Assembly: GCA_964291475.2 (NCBI GenBank)
Contig: OZ220069.1
Coordinates: 1 to 64,000 of the forward strand
Source of the DNA: DAOUKH01 sp964291475
GTDB lineage: Bacteria > Chloroflexota > Dehalococcoidia > SHYB01
Length of the DNA: 64,000 nucleotides
Reading direction: 5' to 3'
Shown here piece after piece: positions 19,101-26,620 of this stretch (within the stretch, counting starts at the first letter, position 1; each line of letters opens with the position of its first letter). Below the pieces are notes generated by a model, which did not search any database, was not told the DNA's origin, and worked only from the letters and a program-made list of their open reading frames with translations. The translations under genes and the position numbers were made by a program.

Positions 19101-21297
19101 GGTGAGCTTCGAGCAGGCGACGTACAACGTGGCGGAAAGTGACGATACGAGCACCCCCAACGTCGCGGAGAACGAGGTCGCGGTGAAGGTGAAGCTGAAC
19201 GCCGATCCTGAGCGGCAGGTCATCGTCTCCATCATGGCGAGCGAGCAGGGCGGCGCCGGAGTCTCTGACTACGCGGTGCCCCAAGAAGTGACCTTCGAGA
19301 GTGGAGAGACAGAGAAGACCATCACCTTCGTAGCGGAACATGACGAGGTGGACGACGACAACGAGTCGGTACTGCTCAGGTTCAATACCGGCGACCTCCC
19401 GGACCGCGTCAGCGAGGGGACCACAAACCAGGCGACGGTCCGCATTGACGACGACGACGACCCGTTCGTCGACGTGAGCTTCGAGCTGGCCGGCTACTCC
19501 GTCAACGAGGGGAGCACGGTCGAGGTCAAGGTGAAGCTGAGCGCCGATCCCGAACGGCTGCTGACCATCCCCATCACCACCACCGAGCAGGACGACGCGA
19601 GCAGCAATGACTACACATCTATTGGGGACAACGTCGCCTTCTTCCCCGGAGAGACGGAAGTCATCATCGACTTCATCGCCGCGGACGACAGCCTGGACGA
19701 TGACGGGGAATCGGTGAAGTTGAGCTTCGGCTCCCCGCTACCCGATCGCGTAGACGCGGTGTCGCCCAATGAGACGGTTATCTCCATCAACGACGACGAC
19801 GGCGCGAGCGTGAAGGTCACACCGACCTCGCTGGTCGTCAGCGAAGGGGCCAGCGAAAGCTACACGGTGGTGCTGACCTCGCAGCCCACGGCCGACGTGG
19901 TCATCACCATCACCAAGTCGGGCAGCTCCAACGTATCTGTCGACGAGACGGAGCTCACCTTCACCGACTCCAACTGGGACGACGAGCAGACGGTCACGGT
20001 TACGGGCGAACAGGACGACGATGCACTGGCCGAAAGGGCCACCATCACCCACTCCGCGGCGTCCACGGACACCGACTACAACGGCATCAGTGTGGGCAGC
20101 GTCAACATCACCGTCATCGACGACGAGACCGAAGTCTACTTCAGCTCCGACATGTACATGGCCACCGAGGGCGGCGAAGACGCCACGGTCGTCGTGCATC
20201 TGAGCCAGCCAGCCCCGGTGCAGTTGGTCATCGAAGTGACGGCGGAGGCGATGGCGGGCGCCACTCCCGACGATTGGACGGGCGCGCCGACGACGCTGAC
20301 CTTCAACGTGGGAGAGGACGAGAAGTCCTTCACCGTGGTCGCCTTTGACGACAACGTCGAAGACAGCGGCGAGAAGGTGCAGCTCGGCTTCAAGACACCG
20401 CTGCCCGGTGGGGTCGTCCTTGGAGATCCCGGTACGGCGATGGTCACCCTGGCGAACGCCGAGTGCGACAACCTGGCCACTGAGATCATCATCCTGGACG
20501 AAATAGGGGAGATCACCCAAGCGGGGGAAAAGGCCTACTGGACCTTCGACCCGGATCCCTACCGGTTCTACATCATCGAGGTCATCGGCGTGGACGGCCG
20601 CGACATGCTGGGCCGGGACACGCATCCCGGCAACCTCACCCTCGCCGATCCCGAGCTCATCTCCGTCAGGGCCGTGGAAGGGACGGACGGGGCCAAATAC
20701 AGCCCGACCATCTCGGACGCCGGCTATGGGGAGAACAGCCAGGGGGGTTGGTGGTGGAGCAGCCCCGGCCCCTTCCGGATCGAGGTTGGAGGCAGCGGCG
20801 GCACCGGCACGTACCAGATCAAAGTCCGCGTCAACAACATCTGCGCCATGCGGAACGGCGAGCGGTTCTATCCCTGGGCCGGCGGGCCCGACGGCTACGG
20901 CGACCTTGACACGCCTGGGGACACGAGCACGCTTCGTAAGCTGTACACCGCCCCCAGCAAGCACAACGGCTACGGCCCCAGCGGCGGCTTCCTCGGTGAC
21001 ATGAATGGCGAGGACCGTGATGAGGACTGGTTCAAGGTCGAACTCGACCAAGGCTACGAGTACACGGTGACAGTCTGGGAGCGCGCCGAAGTGCCGGCCA
21101 AGCACCGGGCGACCCAGGTGAAGATCGTCGGAATCTACGACAGCAACGGCGACCTGATCGCGGGCACTTCCAGCAGCAGCGGTTCGAGTGTCACCGTCGT
21201 CTACCAACCGGCGAGCACGGGCCTCTACTATGTGGCCGTGGGCTACGACGGCCAGGACGGCCTGTTCGACATCGACGTCGACGGCGAAGAGGTCTAG
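13150..21297 (+). CDS. Giant exported multi-domain Calx-beta repeat protein
   Basis: About 2715 aa. The N-terminus (MWMFSLLTLKSR, then a hydrophobic run to PFALSEDG) is an export signal. The body is 21 beta-sandwich modules of about 95-110 aa. Fifteen are Calx-beta (V.V.FE.A.Y.V.EG, ADPERQVVIPI, DYSGVP, FTFTA.QD, ending INDDD). Six are a second type (V.P.TLTI.EG, YTVVL.SQPTA, LTFT.SNW). The DDD ends are the usual Ca2+ ligands of Calx-beta. From about residue 2440, non-repeat C-terminal domains resemble bacterial pre-peptidase-type modules (DWFKVELDQG, GLYYVAVGYDGQDG). No sorting signal or membrane anchor is visible. TTG at 13138 is an alternative start but would sit inside the predicted promoter. 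The likely role is adhesion or surface structure. Confidence 0.85.
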   Translation: MWMFSLLTLKSRVLGFAALGVIGIAAALPFALSEDGPWVAVSFEQGSYAVAEGNSVTVTVTLDVVPGREVVVPITTTEQGGATGSDYSGVPASLTFASWEAEKTFAFTAAQDTLDDDGESVKLGLGSLPTGVNEGDNDETELFINDDDGVGVVVSATALTVDEGGSTTYTVVLASQPTADVTVSLVTSGGSDVSVNTSSLTFTASNWDDAQTVTVSAAQDDDHLDESATIAHAVDSDDSDYSGIRMASVSVTVIDDEDVPVTVSFDQAAHAVAEGSAATVKVTLSADPERQVVIPLTKSEQGGVTGADYSGVPETVTFQDGETEKTFIFTAVQDTLDDDDESVKVGFGTLPNAVAAGATSETTLSISDDDAPSVTVNFKSAAYTLGEGDEATVSLSLSADPERRVVVPITATEENGASSADYSGVPESVTFESGETEKAFTFTAVQDRIDDDGENDGESVKVAFGALLPDGVSEGAATETTITIIDDDGVGITVSPTTLTIAEGLSKPYTVVLASQPTANVTVSVTAPNNPDVTVDKRALIFTASNWETAQTVTVSTAQDFDGTDDTATIAHAVTAAGSDYSGKAVASVNVNVLDSDDVRVKANFERESYRVTEGSAVTIKVTLDKDPDRQVVIPIETVEQNGMTSADYSGVPSNVTFESGETEQSFTFTAVQDEADDDEESVKLDFGTLPTAVIGGTTDETTVTIVDDDPTIVAQAPEATPASPAPPVSVTASFERTGYTVVEGNGVTVTLTLSADPERQVVVPIGLTEQDGISSSDYSGVPASVTFESGETSTSFTFTATQDAEEEDDESVRLELGALPDAVTGGTNKAITIVIIDDDSPEPIREVTVTFEQTTYAVEEGSRVSVKVMLNGDPGRRVVIPITQTRYGGITPSDYSGVPSQVIFESGEQEKTFDFQATDDMLDDDAEAVALGIGSPLPDAVTLGSNNQAMVNINDNDGVGVRISPSSLTIDEGEEDTYTVRLNSQPTADVVVTVGTPTDPDVSVDETTLTFTDSTWDNPQTVTVSTEQDDDYLDETATISHTATSTDADYDGVRVRSLNVKVVDDEEVPVEVNFKSATYSVNEGDAVRVTVTLDKDPEREVVVPITKTEQGDASTDDYSGVPEDVTFRSGQTERTFIFSAYQDKLDDDGESIALGFDTSQLDEVSEGTTATATVSINDDDGAGVIVSPTTLTINEGGSRDYTVVLNSQPTANVVITVSRTGSSDVSTDETTLTFTDSNWGHRRTVRVTAAHDDADHLDESATISHVATSTDTDYNGISVGSVEVGVIDDEDVPVTVTFERATYFVDEGDLVTVEVSLSEDPERRVVIPINKVEQDGATSSDYSGVPRNVIFLSGETEKSFNFTARQDTVDDDDESVKLGFGTLPNAVTEGTNSEATIDINDDDNPFLKVNFGQAAYAVAEGGTVEVTVTLSADPERRVEIPITKSDQGGVDSTDDYSGVPETLTFASGDSEETFTFTAAQDTLNDDGESVRLSFGSDLPSRISGGTIAQTTVSINDDDGAGVTIEPLSLTIEEGYTDTYTVVLTSQPTDDVTVTVNVPSGPDISVDATTPLTFTDSDWNQEQTVIVTADQDDDHLDDDGTITHSVSSTDTDYNNFAAGSVKVTTIDDEDVPVTVSFAEAGYEVAEGGTVTIKVTLDVDPERYLIIPIQKTDQDGATSDDYLTLPRVVGFNSGETEHVFAFAAEQDTIDDDGESVKLALDTSQLDSVSDGTVIETTVSITDDDVPPVDVSFELDAYSVNEGDDLTVTVKLSADPERQVIIPITTAKQDGAIDADFTVPADVTFEDGETEKTFTFTAVEDTVDDDDESVKLGFDTSSLHRVGDGSPAETTVSIDDDDDPPVTVSFEHAAYNVAESDDSTTTNVAENEVTVTVKLSADPERRVIIPITKVKQGGVGDGDFTVPADVTFEDGETEKTFTFTAVHDTVDDDDESVKLGFDTSSLDRVGVGTTAETTVSIDDDDDPPVEVSFEQATYNVAESDDTSTPNVAENEVAVKVKLNADPERQVIVSIMASEQGGAGVSDYAVPQEVTFESGETEKTITFVAEHDEVDDDNESVLLRFNTGDLPDRVSEGTTNQATVRIDDDDDPFVDVSFELAGYSVNEGSTVEVKVKLSADPERLLTIPITTTEQDDASSNDYTSIGDNVAFFPGETEVIIDFIAADDSLDDDGESVKLSFGSPLPDRVDAVSPNETVISINDDDGASVKVTPTSLVVSEGASESYTVVLTSQPTADVVITITKSGSSNVSVDETELTFTDSNWDDEQTVTVTGEQDDDALAERATITHSAASTDTDYNGISVGSVNITVIDDETEVYFSSDMYMATEGGEDATVVVHLSQPAPVQLVIEVTAEAMAGATPDDWTGAPTTLTFNVGEDEKSFTVVAFDDNVEDSGEKVQLGFKTPLPGGVVLGDPGTAMVTLANAECDNLATEIIILDEIGEITQAGEKAYWTFDPDPYRFYIIEVIGVDGRDMLGRDTHPGNLTLADPELISVRAVEGTDGAKYSPTISDAGYGENSQGGWWWSSPGPFRIEVGGSGGTGTYQIKVRVNNICAMRNGERFYPWAGGPDGYGDLDTPGDTSTLRKLYTAPSKHNGYGPSGGFLGDMNGEDRDEDWFKVELDQGYEYTVTVWERAEVPAKHRATQVKIVGIYDSNGDLIAGTSSSSGSSVTVVYQPASTGLYYVAVGYDGQDGLFDIDVDGEEV

Positions 21298-22508
21298 CCG
21301 CCCAGGGTCTCGTTTACGAGCGCGAGACCGGCCCGCAGCCTATCGCGCCAGTCCTCCCGGGGATGTCGAATTGCATTCGTGCAGACCCTGAAGAGACAAA
21401 CTGCCTCGCGAAGCGCCAGCTCCCGCTCGTTCCAACCGAAGCGCTCCAGCGCGGCGCTCCGCAAGACGCCATGGAACGCGCCGACCGCGCCGGCGTCCTT
21501 CTCCCGGCCGAAATTGGCGCCCCAGCGCAGGTGAGCGAGGAAGTTGCCCACGTCGAGCATGGGATCGCCGGGGCCGGCTTCCTCGAAGTCCACGAGGGCG
21601 ATCCTGCCGTCGGGTAGCACGAGCATCTGGTCGTCGTAAAAGTCGTTGTGCGCCATGTGGGACGGGCGCCATGCTTCCACGAAGCCGTCCAACGCCCGCG
21701 TGGCGGCGGCCAGCTCGGGAGGCCGAGCCTCGCCGTCGGGCACGGCTCTTGTAAAGGCCCGTCTCGCCCGGCGATACGCGCCCGCCAAGTTGAACGGCCG
21801 GGTGCCGCTCGGCTCCGGCGGGACGGCCCAGAGCCGTTCGAGCCCGTCGAGAAGCGTGTCGGGCGGCGGCTGATCACCCCGCCGTATCTGGCCCCGGAGG
21901 TTCTTGCCGGGGATCTCCGACAGCCAGATCACGCCGCCCTCGGGCCAGTGTCCGGCGACGCGGGGCAGGACAAATCCGGAGTGCTCGGCCAATCGGCCCG
22001 CCTCCAACAACGGCCCCATGACCTTCGGCCGCATGACGCGGACGTAGAAGCTGAACTTGCCGAGCCGATGACGCAGGACGGCCCGATTGCCCGGCCGGTA
22101 CCGGACCATGTCCACGCGCAAGCGCCGAGCGGGAAACGACAAGACGTACTTGTTGAGCAGCCTGACGCCGCCCTCGACCGATGCGGCTTCGCCCAGACCC
22201 GGTAGGTGAGGGTCCTCGGGGTAGCGATAGAGGTTGGGCTCCCTGCCGCGGGCGATCTCGAAAGCGAACTGTTCCGGCGGGACGTAGTCGTCGTCTTCCC
22301 ACTCCGCCACGTAGCTGACAATGACGTGCCTGCCGGGATTGTGGCTAACCTGGCGAATCCGAATCTGCCGCGGACCGAGCGGCGGCTCGCCGAACTGGGA
22401 GCAGTAGGTCCGCCACACCCATTCACCATCGAAAAGCCGGCGAAAGCCGTCTAGGTCGCGGTCTTCGAGGGTCACTTGCGGATAAAGCTGGGGGATCGTC
22501 TGCAGCAC
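21294..22508 (-). CDS. APH-fold phosphotransferase family protein
   Basis: 404 aa with a kinase-like fold of the aminoglycoside/choline/homoserine kinase superfamily. SHMAHNDFYDDQMLVLPDGRIALVDFEEAGPGDPMLDVGNF contains the Brenner motif (HNDFYDDQ; catalytic Asp) and the DFE metal motif followed by GDP..DVG. The first 200 residues hold the N-lobe, with FYVRVMRPKV as candidate ATP-binding lysine strand. The substrate cannot be named. It lies 12 bp after the Asp-rich lipoprotein gene on the same strand and overlaps the stop of the giant gene at CTAG. Confidence 0.8.
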   Translation of the reverse strand: MLQTIPQLYPQVTLEDRDLDGFRRLFDGEWVWRTYCSQFGEPPLGPRQIRIRQVSHNPGRHVIVSYVAEWEDDDYVPPEQFAFEIARGREPNLYRYPEDPHLPGLGEAASVEGGVRLLNKYVLSFPARRLRVDMVRYRPGNRAVLRHRLGKFSFYVRVMRPKVMGPLLEAGRLAEHSGFVLPRVAGHWPEGGVIWLSEIPGKNLRGQIRRGDQPPPDTLLDGLERLWAVPPEPSGTRPFNLAGAYRRARRAFTRAVPDGEARPPELAAATRALDGFVEAWRPSHMAHNDFYDDQMLVLPDGRIALVDFEEAGPGDPMLDVGNFLAHLRWGANFGREKDAGAVGAFHGVLRSAALERFGWNERELALREAVCLFRVCTNAIRHPREDWRDRLRAGLALVNETLGG

Positions 22509-22520
22509 CGGCGCTAGCTC

Positions 22521-24071
22521 CTAGCTATCGTCATCACTGTCGTCATCGCTGTCATCACTGTCTGGGTCACTGTTGTCGGTAGGGGTCGGAGTATCGACGC
22601 CATCGGAGTCGGTGCCATCGTTGTCGGTAGGAGTGGGAGTATCGACGCCGTCGGAGTCGGTGCCGTCGTTGTCGGTGGGAGTTGGAGTATCGACGCCGTC
22701 GGAGTCGGTGCCGTCGTTATCGGTTGGAGTAGGGGTGTCGACGCCGTCGGAGTCGGTGCCGTCGTTGTCGGTGGGAGTTGGAGTATCGATGCCGTCGGAG
22801 TCGGTGCCGTCGTTGTCGGTAGGGGTCGGTGTATCGACGCCATCGGAGTCGGTGCCGTCATTGTCGGTGGGGGTGGGCGTGTCGACGCCGTCGGAGTCGG
22901 TGCCGTCATTGTCGGTAGGGGTCGGTGTATCGACGCCATCGGAGTCGGTGCCGTCGTTGTCGGTGGGAGTCGGGGTGTCGATGCCGTCGGAGTCGGTGCC
23001 GTCGTTGTCGGTGGGAGTCGGGGTGTCGACGCCATCGGAGTCGGTACCGTCGTTGTCGGTGGGAGTCGGGGTGTCGATGCCGTCGGAGTCGGTGCCGTCG
23101 TTGTCGGTGGGGTCGAGTTCGACCTGCTGCCGAGGTACGGCTAGGGCTACCGCAGGCGGAGTATCGACGCCGTCGGAATCGGTGCCATCGTTATCGATGG
23201 GAGTGGGAGTATCGACGCCGTCGGAGTCGGTGCCATCGTTGTCGGTAGGAGTGGGAGTGTCGACGCCGTCGGAGTCGGTGCCGTCGTTGTCGGTTGGAGT
23301 CGGGGTGTCGACACCGTCGGAGTCGGTGCCATCGTTGTCGGTAGGGGTCGGTGTATCGACGCCGTCGGAGTCGGTGCCGTCGTTATCGGTTGGAGTAGGG
23401 GTGTCGACGCCGTCGGAGTCGGTGCCGTCGTTGTCGGTGGGAGTTGGAGTATCGATGCCGTCGGAGTCGGTGCCGTCGTTGTCGGTAGGGGTCGGTGTAT
23501 CGACGCCATCGGAGTCGGTGCCGTCGTTGTCGGTAGGGGTCGGTGTATCGACGCCATCGGAGTCGGTGCCGTCATTGTCGGTTGGAGTAGGGGTGTCGAC
23601 GCCGTCTGAGTCGGTGCCGTCATTGTCGGTGGGGGTGGGCGTGTCGACGCCGTCGGAGTCGGTGCCGTCGTTATCGGTTGGAGTAGGGGTGTCGACGCCG
23701 TCGGAGTCGGTGCCGTCGTTGTCGGTAGGGGTCGGTGTATCGACGCCATCGGAGTCGGTGCCGTCATTGTCGGTGGGGGTGGGCGTGTCGACGCCGTCGG
23801 AGTCGGTGCCGTCATTGTCGGTGGGGGTGGGCGTGTCGACGCCGTCGTTGTCGGTGCCGTCGTTGTCGGTGGGAGTTGGGGTGTCGCCGGCGTCGGGAGT
23901 CGGGGTGTCGACGTCGTCGGCCTCCGGGTCTTCCTCCTCCGCACGGATGGAGGACTCCCGGGAGGTTACAGCTCCATCCTCGCTGCTCATGTCGCAGGCC
24001 GGCGCGGCAAACAACGCCAACGCCAACACCAGCGAAGAGGAAACCGCCGCGAGCGAAAAGAGCTTCTTCAT
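22521..24071 (-). CDS. Putative lipoprotein made of 26 sixteen-residue Asp/Thr/Pro repeats
   Basis: 516 aa. MKKLFSLAAV..LALALFAAPAC is an export signal ending in a lipobox-like APAC, so Cys26 may be lipidated. Residues 68-497 are 26 copies of TDNDGTDSDGVDTPTP: 15 copies, a foreign segment of 14 extra residues (PAVALAVPRQQVELDP region), then 11 copies. The C-terminus is SDPDSDDSDDDSDDDS. The composition is extremely acidic and disordered, resembling a cell-surface spacer, stalk or Ca2+-binding layer; DxDxDG-like spacing could bind calcium, but this is inference. No enzymatic domain is present. GAGAGGCG precedes the ATG. The 11-bp direct repeats upstream may regulate it. Confidence 0.75.
   Translation of the reverse strand: MKKLFSLAAVSSSLVLALALFAAPACDMSSEDGAVTSRESSIRAEEEDPEADDVDTPTPDAGDTPTPTDNDGTDNDGVDTPTPTDNDGTDSDGVDTPTPTDNDGTDSDGVDTPTPTDNDGTDSDGVDTPTPTDNDGTDSDGVDTPTPTDNDGTDSDGVDTPTPTDNDGTDSDGVDTPTPTDNDGTDSDGVDTPTPTDNDGTDSDGIDTPTPTDNDGTDSDGVDTPTPTDNDGTDSDGVDTPTPTDNDGTDSDGVDTPTPTDNDGTDSDGVDTPTPTDNDGTDSDGVDTPTPIDNDGTDSDGVDTPPAVALAVPRQQVELDPTDNDGTDSDGIDTPTPTDNDGTDSDGVDTPTPTDNDGTDSDGIDTPTPTDNDGTDSDGVDTPTPTDNDGTDSDGVDTPTPTDNDGTDSDGVDTPTPTDNDGTDSDGIDTPTPTDNDGTDSDGVDTPTPTDNDGTDSDGVDTPTPTDNDGTDSDGVDTPTPTDNDGTDSDGVDTPTPTDNSDPDSDDSDDDSDDDS
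22581..23870 (-). repeat. 48-bp coding tandem repeat array (26 units, one interruption)
   Basis: The DNA unit is 48 bp, encoding 16 residues; copies differ mainly at third positions and by Val/Ile at one site. Fifteen units, then a 42-bp net insertion at about 23109-23156 of unrelated sequence, then eleven units. The array stays open on the opposite strand too, which yields a spurious 507-codon frame. Confidence 0.95.
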
Positions 24072-24189
24072 CGGAGTCGCCTCTCAGTTTTCGTGATTGG
24101 CAGACTCTATGCCCCGACTCCATAACCGTACTCTTCTCCTTTCGCACGGGCAAGCCGGAACGAGGTCCTCTTCAGGCAAAGGACTGAGA

Positions 24190-24300
24190 TTCCGCGTTTA
24201 CGCCGCGTTAACACCGTGCTGCGCAACGTACCAGGAAACGCGGAGGAACAGTGGGCGCCCTCGGGCGACGGCCTTTAACCCAACGCTAAATCGGGCTTAA
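24190..24300 (-). promoter_or_regulatory. PhoP-box-like 11-bp direct repeats upstream of the lipoprotein gene
   Basis: Read on the - strand, 24300-24268 holds three TTAA/TTAG hexamers (TTAAGC, TTAGCG, TTAAAG) exactly 11 bp apart, and 24211-24190 holds TTAACG and TAAACG 11 bp apart. The period and core resemble the stronger array before pstC. The match is weaker and lies 120-230 bp from the start codon. Confidence 0.35.
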
Positions 24301-24469
24301 CACATCCTCCCCCGCGAAGCCGGTACAGTGACGGCGCTGGAGGCAACCGGCGGACGCCGATGGGACTGACTACTACCATGCGAGGGGTGTTGAGCGGCCT
24401 GCGGAGACGCGGCCGTTGAATCAGCACTAGAACTCTTTCCTCTGCCGGCAACGGCCCCACCTCGCTTCG

Positions 24470-24513
24470 CCCACGCTGGAAGCGCCACCCTTCCGGCGTG
24501 GGCTTCCTCTTTT
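24470..24513 (+). terminator. Hairpin with T-rich tail, possible rho-independent terminator on the + strand
   Basis: A 13-bp stem pairs CCCACGCTGGAAG (24470-24482) with CTTCCGGCGTGGG (24490-24502), with one wobble, a 7-nt loop, then CTTCCTCTTTT. No annotated + strand gene precedes it, so it would end an unannotated transcript, or it may simply be a structure between leftward genes. Confidence 0.45.
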
Positions 24514-24520
24514 GTTGGGT

Positions 24521-25333
24521 CTACCCTTCGAGAAAGTCGAGGACGAGCCGGTTGAACGCCTCGGGCGCTTCGGCGTTGACCATGTGCCCCGCGCCGGGGA
24601 TGACGGCCTTCCGGGCGTTGGGCGCGGTCCGCTCCACCATGCCGGCGAGGGTGTGGAAGAGCTCGACGTCGCGCTCGCCGACGATGGCGAGGGTGGGGAC
24701 CGTGATCTCGGCGAGGCGTTCGTGGGCCGGGGGATCGAGGTCGACGTGGGGGTCGTCGTTGACGAAGTGCCAGCCGGAGTAGTCGTCCAGCATGCGGTGG
24801 ACCATGGCGAGGGCGTCGGGGTTGCCGCGCGCGCCGTCGAAGATGCCGGACTGAAGGTAGAGAGCCTTGGCGGCGTCGATGCCCTGCTCACGCGCCACGT
24901 CGAGCAACTGCTGATAGCCCTCATTCGGGGCGGCGTCGTGGAGCTTGTGCGCTTGGGTCGGCCCCGGCGACGCCCCGGCGAGGACGAGCTTGCGCAGAAG
25001 GTGGGGATAGGTGAGGGCGAAGTTGAGCACGATCGAACCGCCGCGGGACAGCCCGACGACGCGGGCCGGCGCGAGGCCGAAGTGCTCGATCAGGGCGGCG
25101 AGGTCGTGGTAGTGGCCGTAGGGCTCGGCGCCGGGGAGCGAGGAGCGGCCGAAGCCGCGGGCGTCGTAGCGAAGGGTGCGGAAGCGGCGGGAGAACTCGG
25201 GGATCTGCGGCTCCCACATGCCGAGGTCGAACGGGAAGCCGTGGACGAAGACGACGGGGTCGCCCTCCCCGGCCAGCTCGTAGTGGATGCGGGCGCCGTT
25301 GACCTCGACGAAGGTTGGCTCGTTTGGGGCCAT
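24521..25333 (-). CDS. Alpha/beta-fold hydrolase
   Basis: 270 aa. The oxyanion motif is VVFVHGFPFD (about 27-36), the nucleophile elbow GLSRGGS carries the catalytic Ser, the acid is likely in VGERDVEL, and the His is in GAGHMVN. The architecture is that of bacterial esterases, haloperoxidase-like or 3-oxoadipate enol-lactonase-like hydrolases; no substrate can be assigned. The ATG at 25333 lies 14 bp after the cinA stop, and homology starts there although the frame stays open far upstream inside cinA. Probably the last gene of the etfB-etfA-cinA group. Confidence 0.85.
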   Translation of the reverse strand: MAPNEPTFVEVNGARIHYELAGEGDPVVFVHGFPFDLGMWEPQIPEFSRRFRTLRYDARGFGRSSLPGAEPYGHYHDLAALIEHFGLAPARVVGLSRGGSIVLNFALTYPHLLRKLVLAGASPGPTQAHKLHDAAPNEGYQQLLDVAREQGIDAAKALYLQSGIFDGARGNPDALAMVHRMLDDYSGWHFVNDDPHVDLDPPAHERLAEITVPTLAIVGERDVELFHTLAGMVERTAPNARKAVIPGAGHMVNAEAPEAFNRLVLDFLEG

Positions 25334-25347
25334 GATCGCGCTCTGGT

Positions 25348-26598
25348 TCAGCGCCGGTACGTGGGCGCTTCTTTCCCAAGGATGAGCATGCGGGTGTAGA
25401 AGAGCGCGTTGGTGACGACGCGGGTCTTGATGTCGCCCCGGCGACCAGGGTACTTGCCGTAGTGCGTGGCGTGCTTCCCGCCGTCGGCGACGGCCATGTA
25501 GGCGGTGCCCACGGGACGGCCCTCCTGCTCGGTGGGCCCGGCGACGCCGGTGACGCCGATGCCGACGTCGGCGCCCAACTCGCGCCGCGCCGCCCGCGCC
25601 ATCTCGATCGCCGTCTCCTCGCTCACCGCCCCGTGCCGCTCGATGGTGTCGTGGGAGACCCCGTACTTGATCTTCATCTCCGTCTGATAGGCGACGATGC
25701 CGCCCCGGTAGTAGCGCGAGCTTCCGGGGACGTTGGTGATGGCGTCGCCGAGCAGCCCGCCGGTGAGCGACTCCATGGTGGCCAGAGTGAGGCCGCGCTC
25801 GATGAGGAGCTTCCCGACGTGCTCCTGCATCGTTTCGTCGTCGACCCCCCAGAGGTGCTCGCCGAACCGCCCGCGTAGCTCGGCCTCGACGGGACCGATA
25901 AGGGCCTCGGCCTCCGCCTCGGCCATGGCCTTGGCCGCGATGCGGACGTGGATGCCGTCGGGGCGCGAGTAGACGCCGATGCTGGGATTGGCGGCCTTGA
26001 GCAGGTCGCCGCACATCTCGTCGACGCCGCCCTCGGAGATGCCGGTGATCTTCAGGGTGCGCGAGATCAGCAGGCCGCCGCCGACCATGTCGCGGAGGCG
26101 GGGACGGACCTCGTTCTCCCACATGTGCCGCAGCTCGCGGGGCGGCCCCGGCATGGAAACGAGCACCTTGCCGTCCTTCTGCGTCCACCAGCCGGGGGCG
26201 GTGCCCATCGGGTTGGCGATGGCCGAGGCGGAGGGGATGAGCATGGCCTGCTTGATGTTGTTCTCCGGCATGTTCATGCCGCGGTTGCCGAAGAAGGAGC
26301 GCACCTGCGCCTCGAGCTCCGGGTCGACGTACAGCTCCTCGCCGAGCAGGCGGGCGACGGCGGCGCGGGTAAGGTCGTCGTCGGTGGGGCCGAGCCCGCC
26401 GGTCATGAGGACGAGGTCGGAGCGCTCCATGCCTCGCCGGAGGCTGTCGAGCAGCCGGTCCATGTTGTCGCCGATCGACTGGATGTGATAGACGTCGACG
26501 CCGATCTTGGGCAGCTCGCCGGCCAGGTAGGGCGAGTTGAGGTCGACGATCTCACCGAGCAGCAACTCGGTGCCGATGGAGATGATCTCGGCTTTCAT
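25348..26598 (-). CDS. cinA: CinA family protein (nicotinamide mononucleotide deamidase-type)
   Basis: 416 aa with both CinA domains. The N-terminal MoCF/MoaB-like domain has ISIGTELLLGEIVDLNS and MTGGLGPTDDDLT; the C-terminal PncC-like domain has ATMESLTGGLLGDAI, RGGIVAYQTEMK and GVTGVAGPTEQEGRPVGTAY. PncC-type domains deamidate NMN in pyridine-nucleotide salvage; the N-terminal domain is linked to ADP-ribose pyrophosphatase activity in some homologues. The gene sits between a small conserved gene (22 bp upstream) and the hydrolase. Confidence 0.94.
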   Translation of the reverse strand: MKAEIISIGTELLLGEIVDLNSPYLAGELPKIGVDVYHIQSIGDNMDRLLDSLRRGMERSDLVLMTGGLGPTDDDLTRAAVARLLGEELYVDPELEAQVRSFFGNRGMNMPENNIKQAMLIPSASAIANPMGTAPGWWTQKDGKVLVSMPGPPRELRHMWENEVRPRLRDMVGGGLLISRTLKITGISEGGVDEMCGDLLKAANPSIGVYSRPDGIHVRIAAKAMAEAEAEALIGPVEAELRGRFGEHLWGVDDETMQEHVGKLLIERGLTLATMESLTGGLLGDAITNVPGSSRYYRGGIVAYQTEMKIKYGVSHDTIERHGAVSEETAIEMARAARRELGADVGIGVTGVAGPTEQEGRPVGTAYMAVADGGKHATHYGKYPGRRGDIKTRVVTNALFYTRMLILGKEAPTYRR

Positions 26599-26620
26599 GG
26601 GAGGAGGCCGCGCGGCGGGG

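Larger units (their letters stand above)
24072..24520. other. Intergenic region between lipoprotein and hydrolase genes
   Basis: No convincing gene. It contains two groups of 11-bp-spaced TTAA-type direct repeats (24190-24211 and 24268-24300) and a hairpin with a T-rich 3' side on the + strand (24470-24513). It also contains a long-range complementarity, GGCCGTTG near 24412 with CAACGGCC near 24450. A structured RNA is possible but unproven. Confidence 0.5.

Noticed and set aside
22581..23870. CRISPR array
   Set aside because: The 48-bp units are contiguous coding repeats without unique spacers, and no cas genes are present.
22573..24096. A 507-codon + strand open frame (VGVGVSTPSESVPSLS repeats) opposite the lipoprotein gene
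   Set aside because: It is the antisense reading of the 48-bp repeat array; it has no signal, ribosome-binding site or independent motif, whereas the - strand protein has a signal peptide and lipobox.
24275..24488. Short - strand frames (about 60 codons) in the 24.3-24.5 kb gap
   Set aside because: They overlap each other in two frames, lack ribosome-binding sites and match no family I recognise; more likely non-coding.
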